From positions 2,480,001-2,544,000 of the forward strand of contig NZ_PYHR01000002.1 in NCBI RefSeq assembly GCF_003121705.1: 64,000 nucleotides of DNA. Reading direction: 5' to 3'. This stretch comes from Serinibacter arcticus (GTDB lineage: Bacteria > Actinomycetota > Actinomycetes > Actinomycetales > Beutenbergiaceae). Positions 44,881 through 53,638 of the stretch are shown here, piece by piece. The translations under genes and the position numbers were made by a program. The notes under the pieces are model-generated. The model made no database searches. It saw only the letters and a program-made list of their open reading frames with translations, and was not told the DNA's origin. Position 1 is the stretch's first letter. The number at the start of each line of letters is the position of its first letter.

Positions 44881-47625
44881 TCAGGCGTGCGTCAGATGGT
44901 CGAGCCGCGCCAGCCGCTCGGCCGCGAGCCGGTGCCCGTAGGGGGTCGTGGCCGGGTCCGCCAGCACGGCCGTCCACACCTCCCGCGCGGCGGGAGCCTC
45001 GCCGTCGGCCAGCTCGAGGTCGCCGAGCGCGAGCCTGGCGTCGTTCTCGTGGATCCGCAGCCCCGAACGGCCGGCGATCACGAGCGCCCGCTGGAGTGTC
45101 CGCCGTCCCTCGGTCGCCCGGTGGGTCCGCGCCGCGAGACGCCCGCGCGCGACCAGGTAGTCGATCTCGATCGCCGGGTAGGAGAACGCGCGGAGCGTGA
45201 GCCCGACGCCGTCCACCACGTCGGCGGCGCGGGCGTCGTCGTGGCCCGTCAGGCAGAGGTGCTTCGCCAGCGCGCAGCCCGTGACTGCCGCGATGGCCGT
45301 GTCATCGAGCGCGACCGCTTCGGCGTGGGCCGCCTCGGCGACGGCGAGCGCGTCGCTCGCGCGGCCCTGGGCGTCCAGGGCGTCGGCCAGCACCGTCTCC
45401 GCGAGCAGGGCGAAGCGCCGCGTGCCGGGGTCGGTGCCGTCCAGGCACGTCCGTGCGATGCGCTCGGAGCCGATCGGGTCGTCCAGCTCCCGCAGCGCCC
45501 GCGCCAGATTCGAGCGGACGACGATCGTCCAGGCCGTCACCGAGGTGTCCTCCAACCGGGCGATGACCTCTTCCGCGAGCTGCCGCGCGTCCTCCGCGCG
45601 TCCCACCAGCAGCAGCATCTGCGGCAGCTTGTAGGCGACGGCGCCCCAGAGAGGATCGGCGGGGGTGGTCTCGGCGAGGACCGACTCGAGGTCGGCGACC
45701 GCCTGCTCCATCGACCCCACCATCGCCTCGCTCTCGCCGAGCTCCATGCGCAGCTCGAGCGTCGCGTGCCCCGCGGCCGCGAGGCGGTCGTGGACGGCGC
45801 GCGCCTCGTCGAACCGGCCCACCAGCCGAGCCGCGCGAGCGAGCATCAGCAGGTCCTCGACCTCGGCGGTCCGGTCGTGGTGCCCGTCGGCGCTCGAGGC
45901 GACCAGATAGGCGTCCGAGAACCGCTCGCTGCGCACGAGGTACGGCAGGATCGCTCGCCCGAGGGCGGCTGTCGCCCCGGGGAGGTCGAGCTCGGCGGCG
46001 AGCTGCGTCGTCGTCACCGTCACCTCCACGTGGCGCTCGAGCCAGGCGATCGGGTCCTCGGTGGCCGGACCGGCGCTCCCCTCCGGCGCCTGTGTCGATG
46101 CGGAGCGGCGCCAGGCGAGCGCCGCCCGGTGGGCGAGGTCGCGCGCGAGTGCGGTCGTCTGGCGCGCGTGCTCGGAGCGGCTGACCTGCTCGAGCGCGCG
46201 GCGCGCGGCGATCTCGCGGACGGCGTCGTGCAGGTCGTGGCGACCGTCGTCGTCGCGTCGCACGAGGTTGTCGGCACGCAGGGACTCGAGCGCGGCGGCG
46301 GCGTCGGCCAGCGGGTCGGCCGCTGGGTCGGCCACGGGGTCGGTCGCCGGGTCGGTTCCGCCGCCCGTGGTCTCGTGCTGCAGCGCGACGGCGACCTCGC
46401 GCACGTCGAGTCGCCCCGGATGGCGCGCGAGCAGGTGCAGCACCTCGCGACCGGCCGCCGGGAGACCGTCGTAGGCGTCCTCGAGCGCAGGCAGGAGGCC
46501 GCTCGCGACGGAGTCGAGTCGCTGTGCGTGGTCGCTGAGGTACCAGCCGGGCAGCTTGGACGCCTGGCCCGCCAGCACGGCGATCGCCAGCGGCAGGGCC
46601 CCGGTGCGCACGGCGAGTGCCTCGAGTGCCGCCGCGTCCTCGGCCGGGCCCTCCGGCGTCGTGCACGGACCCAGGAGCCGACTCACGAGCGCCGTCGTGT
46701 CGGCGGGGGTGAGTCCCTCCACCTCGTGGTGGGCGACGGCCCGTGGCCAGGTGAGGCGCCGCCGCGACGTGACCACGACGATCGTCCCGCCAGGGAGTCG
46801 GTCGAGGACGCCGGCGAGATCGGCGTCGGTGGGCACGTCGTCCAGCAGCACGACCGGGTGGGTGCGCCGGACGGCGGTGGTGGTGGACCCGGACGGGGAC
46901 GATCCCCCCGGTGCCGCGGCCGTGGCGCGGAGCGCCGTGGTGATCTCGCGGGCGAGGTCGTGGGGCGGCAGGGGGACGTGGCCGTCGTCGTCCCCGGACG
47001 CCGTGCGCAGCCCCACCTCCAGAACGCTCGGTGCGCCGGACCCCGCAGCGGCGCAACGCGCCACCTCGCGCGCGAGCGTCGTCTTCCCGACGCCCGGCAT
47101 CCCGGTGAGGATCACGACGGCGAGGCCCTCGCCCGGCGCGGCCGCCCCCGTGTGGGAGGGGGCCGAGGAGGACGCCTCGTCGTCGGGCAGCAGGGTGTCG
47201 AGCAGCAGGGCGGCGAGACGCGCGGCGTCCGCGGACCTGTCGGCCAGGGAGATCGGCTCGTGCGGGAGGGGCGCGCCGAGGCCCACGACCGTCAGGCGCG
47301 GCCGGGCGTGCGCGACGATCCGGTGGCGGAGGACCCGCGTGTGGGCCTCGCGGACGGGTCCGACGAGATCGGGCCGACCGAGAACGGCGACGATGTCGAG
47401 CAGGAGCTCGGGGTCCAGGCGCCGGCGCCCGGTGCGGAAGGCGTCGTAGATCGTCACGCGCCCGGGCCTCGCGGCGGGCACGGCCGGACGGCGATCGGCC
47501 CGGAGCCGGGTGACGGCGGTCGCGATGGTGGCGAAGCTCGGCTCCCCGGCGTCCGTGCGCAGCGACTGGAGAACGCGGACGAGATCGTCCAACGTCCTCA
47601 CCTGCTCGAGCTCCCCCTGGTGCAC
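44881..47625 (-). CDS. STAND-type NTPase with HTH-like N-terminus and TPR-like repeats
   Basis: A 914-residue signal-transducing ATPase. Residues ~1-85 resemble the helix-turn-helix domain that opens many actinobacterial NB-ARC regulators (LDDLVRVLQSLRTDAGEPSFATIATAV...DAFRTGRRRLDPELLLDIVAVLG). The NTPase domain follows: Walker A GMPGVGKTTLA (~172-182), Walker B HPVVLLDDVPTD, sensor VVVTSRRRLTW and GxP motif TGALPLAIAVLAG. A winged-helix region contains the repeat DPATDPVADPAADPLADA. The C-terminal ~400 residues are helical TPR-like repeats. Probably a transcriptional or stress sensor; ligand and targets unknown. Single gene. Confidence 0.85.
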   Translation of the reverse strand: MHQGELEQVRTLDDLVRVLQSLRTDAGEPSFATIATAVTRLRADRRPAVPAARPGRVTIYDAFRTGRRRLDPELLLDIVAVLGRPDLVGPVREAHTRVLRHRIVAHARPRLTVVGLGAPLPHEPISLADRSADAARLAALLLDTLLPDDEASSSAPSHTGAAAPGEGLAVVILTGMPGVGKTTLAREVARCAAAGSGAPSVLEVGLRTASGDDDGHVPLPPHDLAREITTALRATAAAPGGSSPSGSTTTAVRRTHPVVLLDDVPTDADLAGVLDRLPGGTIVVVTSRRRLTWPRAVAHHEVEGLTPADTTALVSRLLGPCTTPEGPAEDAAALEALAVRTGALPLAIAVLAGQASKLPGWYLSDHAQRLDSVASGLLPALEDAYDGLPAAGREVLHLLARHPGRLDVREVAVALQHETTGGGTDPATDPVADPAADPLADAAAALESLRADNLVRRDDDGRHDLHDAVREIAARRALEQVSRSEHARQTTALARDLAHRAALAWRRSASTQAPEGSAGPATEDPIAWLERHVEVTVTTTQLAAELDLPGATAALGRAILPYLVRSERFSDAYLVASSADGHHDRTAEVEDLLMLARAARLVGRFDEARAVHDRLAAAGHATLELRMELGESEAMVGSMEQAVADLESVLAETTPADPLWGAVAYKLPQMLLLVGRAEDARQLAEEVIARLEDTSVTAWTIVVRSNLARALRELDDPIGSERIARTCLDGTDPGTRRFALLAETVLADALDAQGRASDALAVAEAAHAEAVALDDTAIAAVTGCALAKHLCLTGHDDARAADVVDGVGLTLRAFSYPAIEIDYLVARGRLAARTHRATEGRRTLQRALVIAGRSGLRIHENDARLALGDLELADGEAPAAREVWTAVLADPATTPYGHRLAAERLARLDHLTHA

Positions 47626-47694
47626 GGGACCAGAGTAGGACGCCCCTCCGACGTCGCGCCGGTCGCCGCCGGTGGGGCGGCGTCGGAGGCGGTG

Positions 47695-48015
47695 TCAGCG
47701 GTGGGTGAGCACCCGGTCGGCGACGGCGTGCGAGACGATCCCTGCTGCGGTTGCGACCGTGAGCACCGAGGGCCACGCGCCGATCGACCTCGCCAGCGGG
47801 TGCGACAGCCCGAACGCCGCGACGTAGAGGACCGAGAGTCCGACCGTCTGCGGGACGCCGGCGCGCAGCCAGGTGCGGCCCGCGAGCACCCCGCCCGCGA
47901 GCAGGACGGCGCCTCCCAGCTCGCGCCGCTTCGTCGCCCTGGCGACCGCGAACCCCCCGATCAGCGAGGCGGCGACGACGGTTCCGGAGCTGGTGAGGGC
48001 GGCGCGAGGAGTCAT
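47695..48015 (-). CDS. Small membrane protein, unknown
   Basis: A 106-residue protein with three or four hydrophobic segments (GTVVAASLIGGFAVARA, GGAVLLAGGVLAG, TVGLSVLYVAAFGLSHPLA, WPSVLTVATAAGIVSHAVA) and a basic C-terminus. It starts at ATG 48015 and shows no recognisable family. It lies 69 bp upstream of the STAND gene on the same strand, possibly cotranscribed. Confidence 0.7.
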   Translation of the reverse strand: MTPRAALTSSGTVVAASLIGGFAVARATKRRELGGAVLLAGGVLAGRTWLRAGVPQTVGLSVLYVAAFGLSHPLARSIGAWPSVLTVATAAGIVSHAVADRVLTHR

Positions 48016-48158
48016 GGGTCCACGGTAGAGAATCGGAGGCAGATCGAGCGTCTCCTGACGCGCGGGTGCCTCGACCCCCGTTGCCGCGAGCGAGCCGCAA
48101 GATCTGGCGCGCGTCAGACACACTCCTGCCGAGTGAACGTCGAGGAGGGATCTGAGCG

Positions 48159-48509
48159 ATGAACAGGCGAGCACGTTTTGCCGCCGTGAGTGCCGGGCTT
48201 CTGCTGGCGACTGCCGGATGTAGCAGTGCGACGAGCGAACCAGAGGCGTCTGCGCCGGCCCCACAACCGATCACCCCCGAAGAGTTCAACGGGGAGTCGT
48301 CGCGGCTCGGGGATGCACTCTTTGAGCACCTGGGCGAGAGTGCTGACTTCGGAGTCTCTGCCAGTCCGAACATGGACTCGTTCGACGTAGAGATCTACGG
48401 CGACGCCCTGGAAGCCAGCGAGGTGCCAGCGCTCTCGGAAGAGCTCAGCGACCTGATGGGCCGAGAGGTGAGCATCACCATCATGCCGGGCTCCTCCCTC
48501 TACCCCTGA
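48159..48509 (+). CDS. Putative lipoprotein, unknown
   Basis: A 116-residue protein with a lipoprotein signal: basic MNRRAR, hydrophobic AAVSAGLLLATAG and lipobox ATAGC (Cys at 21), then a Ser/Pro/Glu-rich linker. The mature part (EEFNGESSRLGDALFEHLGESADFGVSAS...EVPALSEELSDLMGREVSITIMP) resembles no family I can name. A good ribosome-binding site (GAGGAGGGA) precedes ATG 48159. Its base composition is noticeably less GC-rich than the neighbours, which suggests acquisition by transfer. Confidence 0.7.
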   Translation: MNRRARFAAVSAGLLLATAGCSSATSEPEASAPAPQPITPEEFNGESSRLGDALFEHLGESADFGVSASPNMDSFDVEIYGDALEASEVPALSEELSDLMGREVSITIMPGSSLYP

Positions 48510-48892
48510 TCCGAGGCTGTCAGGCCAGGCATCGCCCGTCTGGCCCACCACGTGCGCGCGATCGTGCCGCTGGATCGACTCGCTCAGTGCCGCCAGGGTC
48601 GAGCGCCGCGACGGCAGCCCGGCGTGGCTGACGGTGTCCGGCGGGCAGGACGTTCAGCCGCAGCGTTGCGTCCACGCGGTCGTTGATCCACTCCGGTGCC
48701 AGCGCCAGGTCGCCAGGCCGGCCGACCGAGCGCGCCATGGCGGCCGACCGACATCCCGCCCCACACGCCCCGTCGCCCCTCCCTCACCCACCGATCCCGC
48801 CCTGCCGCCACCGTCGGGACGCAGGTCTCAGTTACTGAGACGAATCGTCGTGTTCACGACCGCGTCACGATCGCGTCCTACCGTCAGTCATC
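48510..48892. promoter_or_regulatory. Gap upstream of ABC operon with an operator-like repeat
   Basis: A 383-bp region in which I find no gene. TCTCAG-TTA-CTGAGA (48826-48840) is a perfect 6-bp inverted repeat about 53 bp before the permease start, and TCGTG-TT-CACGA follows at 48848-48859. They may be the operators of the downstream importer operon. Confidence 0.45.
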
Positions 48893-49717
48893 GTGACCAC
48901 CACGCTGAGCCCCGAGCCCGTCGTGGCTGCCGCGCCCGTGCGAACCCGGCGACGTCGGGTCCCGATCGGCTGGATCGTGCCGGTCGTCCTCGTGCTGGTG
49001 TGGTGGCTGTCCTTCGAGACCGGGCTGATCGATCCCGGCCTGATCTCCTCGCCGTGGGAGGTCGCCGCCACGCTCGGCGAGGCCGTCGTGAACGGCACGT
49101 TCTGGGCGAACCTCGGCGCGAGCCTGGGCCGCTGGCTGCTCGGCTTCGCGATCGGCGGCCTGCTGGGGCTCCTCGCGGGAGCCGCGACCGGCCTCTCGCG
49201 CCCCGCGGAGCGCCTCCTCGACCCGACGCTGCAGATGTTCCGGACCGTCCCGATCATGGGTCTGGTCCCGCTCTTCATCATCTGGTTCGGCCTGGGCGAG
49301 GTGCCGAAGGTCATCCTCATCGCGTTTGCGACGTTCTTCCAGATGTACATCCAGGTGTACTCCGGGATCCGCAACATCGACCGCAAGCTCATCGAGGTCG
49401 GGCGGATGTACGACCTCTCCACCGCCGCGATGATCCGCCGCATCATGATCCCCGCCGCGCTGCCGAGCATCCTGCAGGGCGTGCGCCTCGGCCTCGGGAT
49501 CGCCTGGCTCGCGCTGGTCATCGCCGAGCTCACCGGCGCCAACTCGGGCATCGGGTTCTGGATGCAGCAGGGCCGGGAGTTCTTCCGGGTCGACATCGTC
49601 CTCGCCGCGCTGGTGGTCTTCGCCGCCGTCGGCAAGCTCGTGGACTCCCTCGTCCGGCTCCTGGAACGGCGACTGCTCGGCTGGCGCGACAACATCGAGA
49701 AGGACATGGACGCATGA
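48893..49717 (+). CDS. ABC transporter permease (sulfonate/nitrate/taurine type)
   Basis: A 274-residue inner-membrane permease of the SsuC/TauC/ThiX class. An Arg-rich N-terminus precedes six helices; the ATPase-contact loop (RNIDRKLIEVGRMYDLSTAAMIRRIMIPAALPSILQG) has the EAA-like pattern with the conserved Gly. The family imports aliphatic sulfonates, taurine, nitrate, or pyrimidine precursors of thiamine. Operon: permease, ATPase (ATGA overlap), binding protein and a flavoprotein. GTG 48893. Confidence 0.9.
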   Translation: MTTTLSPEPVVAAAPVRTRRRRVPIGWIVPVVLVLVWWLSFETGLIDPGLISSPWEVAATLGEAVVNGTFWANLGASLGRWLLGFAIGGLLGLLAGAATGLSRPAERLLDPTLQMFRTVPIMGLVPLFIIWFGLGEVPKVILIAFATFFQMYIQVYSGIRNIDRKLIEVGRMYDLSTAAMIRRIMIPAALPSILQGVRLGLGIAWLALVIAELTGANSGIGFWMQQGREFFRVDIVLAALVVFAAVGKLVDSLVRLLERRLLGWRDNIEKDMDA

Positions 49718-50457
49718 GCAAGGACGTCACTCTCTCCGGCGTCGGCCGGACGTTCTCCACCCGCCAGGGCGACGTCGTCGCGATCGACGGCGTGGACCTC
49801 CACGTCGACGCCGGCGAGTTCGTCGCGCTGATCGGCCCCTCGGGCTGCGGCAAGTCGACGGTGCTGCGCTGCGTCGCCGGCCTCGACACCCACCACACCG
49901 GCAGCGTGCGGGTGGGCGAGCGCGAGGTCGTCCGGCCGAGCACGGAGACCGGCATGGTCTTCCAGGAGCACCGCCTGCTGCCGTGGCTGACGGTCGAGCA
50001 GAACATCCTGTTCGGCTTCGAGGGCAGCGCCGCCGAGCGCGCGGGTCGCGCCGAGGAGCTCCTCGCCCTCATGCACCTCGAGGCGTTCGCGAAGGCCTAC
50101 CCGCCCGCGCTGTCGGGCGGCATGGCCCAGCGCGCCTCGATCGCGCGCGCGCTCGCGCCGCGCCCCGACGTCCTGCTGCTCGACGAGCCGTTCGGTGCGC
50201 TCGACGCGTTCACCCGCATCGAGATGCAGGACGCGCTCCGCGAGGTCTGGCGTGCCCACGGCACGACGGCGATCCTCGTCACCCACGACATCGACGAGGC
50301 CGTGGTCCTGGCCAACCGCGTCGTCGTGATGGCCCCGCGTCCCGGGCGGATCAAGCACGTCCAGGACGTCCCGCTCGACTTCCCGCGCAACCGCGGGTCC
50401 GACGAGTTCGCGCACTACCGCACCGAGCTGCTGGCGCAGTTCGACCTCGTGCACTGA
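49714..50457 (+). CDS. ABC transporter ATP-binding protein (SsuB/TauB-like)
   Basis: A 247-residue ATPase. Walker A GPSGCGKST (~residues 39-47), Q-loop VFQEHRLLPW, signature LSGGMAQRASIARAL, Walker B DVLLLDEPFGALD and switch His in VTHDIDEAV are all intact. ATG 49714 overlaps the permease stop. It powers uptake through the adjacent permease. Confidence 0.93.
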   Translation: MSKDVTLSGVGRTFSTRQGDVVAIDGVDLHVDAGEFVALIGPSGCGKSTVLRCVAGLDTHHTGSVRVGEREVVRPSTETGMVFQEHRLLPWLTVEQNILFGFEGSAAERAGRAEELLALMHLEAFAKAYPPALSGGMAQRASIARALAPRPDVLLLDEPFGALDAFTRIEMQDALREVWRAHGTTAILVTHDIDEAVVLANRVVVMAPRPGRIKHVQDVPLDFPRNRGSDEFAHYRTELLAQFDLVH

Positions 50458-50533
50458 CCCCCTCCGACTCTCTTCCGCGGCGCCCCTGGCCGCACCCCCT
50501 CCACCAGGCACCACCCACCCAAGGAGCTCCACC

Positions 50534-51544
50534 GTGTCCCGCACCCCCTGGTTCCGACGCTCGGCCGCCCTCGTCGGCGTCGTCGGCCTGCTCTCCGTCG
50601 CCGCGTGCAGCGGCCCCTCCGACGACTCCGCCGAGGGGCCCACCGGCGAGGGCACCTCCGGTTCGATCGAGCTGCCCCGCGTCTCCACGCTCGTCGCCTA
50701 CCCCGCGCTGCCCTCGGGCCTGGAGGAGGGACTGTTCGACGAGCCCTTCGGCGCCGACGCGAGCGGCATGTCGGTCGACTTCGTCTCCTCCGGGAACGAC
50801 GGCGTGCTGGCCCTGGTGGCCGGCCACACCGACATCGTCATCGGCGGCTTCGACCCGACCACGATCGAGGCCAACCCCGGCCTGCGCATCGTCGCGGTCA
50901 CCGAGCAGAGCCCGGACACGCACGCCGTCCTGGTGTCCCCCGACTCCGACATCGAGTCCATCGCGGACCTCGAGGGCAAGACGGTCGGCGGCTTCTCGAC
51001 GTCGCTCGCGCCGTTCCTCGCGATGATGCTGCAGCGCGAGGACATGCCGGCCGACTCGATCAACTACATCCAGGTCGCACCCGACGGCGGCCTCTCGGCC
51101 CTCTCCTCCGGAGCGATCGACGCCTGGTACACCTGGGACCCGTTCTTCGCCCAGGCCGAGCTGACCGACCGCGGCCGCGCGATCGTCACTGGTGAGGACT
51201 TCTTCCTCAACCCGATCGTCATGGTCACCACCGAGGACTACATCGCCGAGCACGGCGACTCGCTCGCGGCCTTCATCCAGGGCTACGACGCCTCGACCAC
51301 CTGGGTCAATGAGAACACCGACGCCGCCGAGGCGTACCTCGTCTCCGAGACCGGCATGACCGCCGAGGCCGCCGCCGTCACGATCGAGCGCCGCGTCTAC
51401 GAGGTCCAGGAGCCGTCGGACGAGACGATCACCTGGATGGAGACCAGCACCCAGACGCTCGTCGACCTCGGCGTGCTGCCCGACCTGCCCGACATCCGCG
51501 CCGCGCTCGACCCCGAGCCGCTGCGCGCCGCTCTCGAGGGCTGA
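50534..51544 (+). CDS. ABC transporter substrate-binding lipoprotein (NMT1/SsuA-like)
   Basis: A 336-residue periplasmic-type binding protein anchored by a lipobox (LLSVAAC, Cys at 23-24 region). The mature protein follows the sulfonate/NMT1 fold: STLVAYPALPSGLEEGLF, DGVLALVAGHTDIVIGGFDP, DLEGKTVGGFSTSLAPFLAMML, SGAIDAWYTWDPF. The AWxxWDPF segment is typical for taurine/sulfonate/thiamine-precursor binders; the actual ligand cannot be told from sequence. GTG 50534, 76 bp after the ATPase gene. Confidence 0.9.
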   Translation: MSRTPWFRRSAALVGVVGLLSVAACSGPSDDSAEGPTGEGTSGSIELPRVSTLVAYPALPSGLEEGLFDEPFGADASGMSVDFVSSGNDGVLALVAGHTDIVIGGFDPTTIEANPGLRIVAVTEQSPDTHAVLVSPDSDIESIADLEGKTVGGFSTSLAPFLAMMLQREDMPADSINYIQVAPDGGLSALSSGAIDAWYTWDPFFAQAELTDRGRAIVTGEDFFLNPIVMVTTEDYIAEHGDSLAAFIQGYDASTTWVNENTDAAEAYLVSETGMTAEAAAVTIERRVYEVQEPSDETITWMETSTQTLVDLGVLPDLPDIRAALDPEPLRAALEG

Positions 51545-51587
51545 GCCGGATCGTTCCGGCAGCCGAGACAGGAGCAGCCCTCACGCC

Positions 51588-53120
51588 ATGACCGACGACG
51601 CCGCGTCCACCGCCCTCGCCGCCCTCGAGGCGCGGCTGCGGCTCGAGCAGGAGCAGCTCGCCTACCCCGACCGTCCCTGGGTGACGGTCGGGGTGGGGGC
51701 TGAGGCGGGCGGTGAGGCGCACGGCCACGCGGCCGGCGAGGCGCACGACGGCGGGGTCCCCGCCGTCGTCGACGTCCTGGTCGTGGGTGGGGGACAGGCC
51801 GGCCTGACGGTCGCGGGCAAGCTGCTCCGCGAGGGTGTCCCGCGCGTCCTCGTGGTCGACGCCGGGACCGCCGGGGCCGAGGGCCCGTGGGTGACGTGGG
51901 CGCGGATGCCGACGCTCCGCACCGTCAAGGAGCTGCACGGGCCCGACCTCGGCTACCCGAGCGCGACCTTCCGGTCGTGGTTCACCGCGCGCCGCGGCGA
52001 GCGGGCGTGGGAGGACCTGACGCTGATCCCGCGGCAGGAGTGGATGGCGTACCTGCGCTGGATCCGACAGGTGTTCGCGGTGCCGTACCTCAACGACGCG
52101 CGCGTCGTCGGGCTGACGCCGGACGGCGAGGACGGGTGGGCCGTCGCGCTCGAGGTACGGGACGCGGGTGCGCCGTCGCCCGCCTCAGCGCCGCGATCGA
52201 CGACGGTCCGCGCCCGCCGCGTGGTCGTCTCCACCGGGATCGACGGTGCCGGCGGCCCGACGGTGCCGGCCGCCGTCGCCGCCCTCCCGCGCGCGCGGTG
52301 GTCCCACTCGAGCGACGCGATCGATCTCGCGGCGCTGGCCGGCCGACGGGTGGCCGTGCTCGGCGTCGGCGCCTCGGCCTTCGACAACGCGGCCGCTGCG
52401 CTGGAGGCCGGCGCGCGCGAGGTCGTGCAGTTCGCGCGGCGCCCCGAGCTGCCGACCGTGAACTCGGGCCGGCTGGTCGAGTCGCGGGCGCTGTACCGCC
52501 ACTTCGCGACGCTCGACGACGACGTCCGCGTCGCCGTCACGCGCAGCATCCTGTCGCTCCCGATGCCGCCGCCGGACCACTCGGTCGAGCGGTGCAGGCG
52601 CCACCCGGGCTACGACCTCCGGCTGGGCAGCCCGTGGCTCGCGGTCGCGGCGACCGACGACGGCGGCGTGCTCCTGTCGACGCCCGCCGGCGACGAGCGG
52701 TTCGACCACCTGATCCTCGGGACGGGCTTCACCGTGGACCTCACGCGGGTGCCGTGGCTCGCGGGCGTCGCGGACGACGTCGTCCTCTGGGGGGAGCGGT
52801 ACCCGCTCGACGCGGGTGACGCCGTCGACGTCGCCCTCGCGCGCTACCCCTACCTCGATGCGGGCCTCGCGTGCCGCGGACGCACGCCGGAGACGGACCG
52901 GCACCTGCGGCACCTGCACCTGCTCGGCTCGGCGGCGCTCGCGAGCGCGGGGACAGCGAGCTCGGGGATCAACGCGCTGCCGTGGGGGACCGACCGGGTG
53001 GCTGACGCCGTCGTGCGCTCGCTGCTGGTGGAGGAGATGCCGCGGGTGGTCGCGGGCCTCGAGGAGATGGTCGACGAGGTGCAGGCGCTGGCGCCGCTCC
53101 CGGTGCCGCCCGCGCGCTGA
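51588..53120 (+). CDS. FAD-dependent oxidoreductase/monooxygenase-like protein
   Basis: A 510-residue flavoprotein. The FAD motif is VDVLVVGGGQAGLTVAGKLL (~60-79); a second Rossmann motif VAVLGVGASAFDNAAAALE (~253-271) probably binds NAD(P)H, with the ATG-like segment ILGTGFTVDL later. This two-dinucleotide layout fits class B flavoprotein monooxygenases/N-hydroxylases. It follows the binding protein by 43 bp in the sulfonate-type ABC operon, which suggests that it acts on the imported compound. A hairpin (53136-53204) follows. Confidence 0.85.
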   Translation: MTDDAASTALAALEARLRLEQEQLAYPDRPWVTVGVGAEAGGEAHGHAAGEAHDGGVPAVVDVLVVGGGQAGLTVAGKLLREGVPRVLVVDAGTAGAEGPWVTWARMPTLRTVKELHGPDLGYPSATFRSWFTARRGERAWEDLTLIPRQEWMAYLRWIRQVFAVPYLNDARVVGLTPDGEDGWAVALEVRDAGAPSPASAPRSTTVRARRVVVSTGIDGAGGPTVPAAVAALPRARWSHSSDAIDLAALAGRRVAVLGVGASAFDNAAAALEAGAREVVQFARRPELPTVNSGRLVESRALYRHFATLDDDVRVAVTRSILSLPMPPPDHSVERCRRHPGYDLRLGSPWLAVAATDDGGVLLSTPAGDERFDHLILGTGFTVDLTRVPWLAGVADDVVLWGERYPLDAGDAVDVALARYPYLDAGLACRGRTPETDRHLRHLHLLGSAALASAGTASSGINALPWGTDRVADAVVRSLLVEEMPRVVAGLEEMVDEVQALAPLPVPPAR

Positions 53121-53135
53121 CGGCCTCCGCTCCGC

Positions 53136-53204
53136 CGAGACCGATGCGTGGCAGGTCAGACCGATGCCGGGGGGCTCGGTCCCGCCTGCCACGCATCGGT
53201 CTCG
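53136..53204. terminator. Perfect 20-bp inverted repeat between convergent genes
   Basis: CGAGACCGATGCGTGGCAGG (53136-53155) and its exact reverse complement (53185-53204) enclose a 29-nt loop that itself has a partial direct copy (AGACCGATGC at 53158-53167). It lies between the flavoprotein stop and the convergent small secreted-protein gene, so a bidirectional terminator role is likely. No T-run. Confidence 0.8.
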
Positions 53205-53234
53205 TGGGCGGTGGGACGTGTTCGGGTTCCGGGG

Positions 53235-53585
53235 TCAGCCCGGGTTGATGATCTCGCGGTGGTAGCTGTTCATGAAGTTGCCCAGGTCGCCGTTGAAGCA
53301 GCCGGTGGTCGAGTACTCACCCGGCGCCGCCCACTCCCCGTAGACCCAGTGGGTCGGGCCGCCGACGTACTCCCGGCAGACGAGCGCGATGCGGTGGAAG
53401 CCGACACCGCCGGCGCAGTAGGAGACCTTGCCCTCCATGTTCGGGATCGGGTGGTCGATGAACTCGCAGCCGGTGGGGACGGCGCTCGCGGGTGGGGCCG
53501 CGGCGACCTGCACGCCACCCAGTGCGGCTGTGGCCAGCAGACCGGTCGCCAGCAGTGCTCGCAGACTCTTCGTCACGATCATCAC
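53235..53585 (-). CDS. Small secreted cysteine-containing protein, unknown
   Basis: A 116-residue protein with a Sec signal peptide (KSLRALLATGLLATAALGGVQVAAAPPASA) and a mature domain of ~80 residues with four cysteines (40, 57, 70, 96), suggesting two disulfides. Motifs CREYVGGPTHWVYGEW and GCFNGDLGN are distinctive but match no family that I know. It has its own promoter (53639-53666) and stands alone. Confidence 0.75.
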   Translation of the reverse strand: MMIVTKSLRALLATGLLATAALGGVQVAAAPPASAVPTGCEFIDHPIPNMEGKVSYCAGGVGFHRIALVCREYVGGPTHWVYGEWAAPGEYSTTGCFNGDLGNFMNSYHREIINPG

Positions 53586-53638
53586 GCTCCGTTCGGTAGT
53601 CCGGACGGGCCTCTCGTCATTGAGACCGTTACCGAAAC

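Noticed and set aside
43432-48162. A 1576-codon open frame on the + strand across the GH31 and STAND genes
   Set aside because: It is antisense to two well-supported genes, is made of Arg/Gly/Val/Asp low-complexity sequence and shows no domain. High GC leaves long stop-free antisense frames.
48520-48738. A 72-codon minus-strand frame upstream of the ABC operon
   Set aside because: No start signal, no domain, and an alternative frame overlaps it; perhaps a remnant but not supportable.
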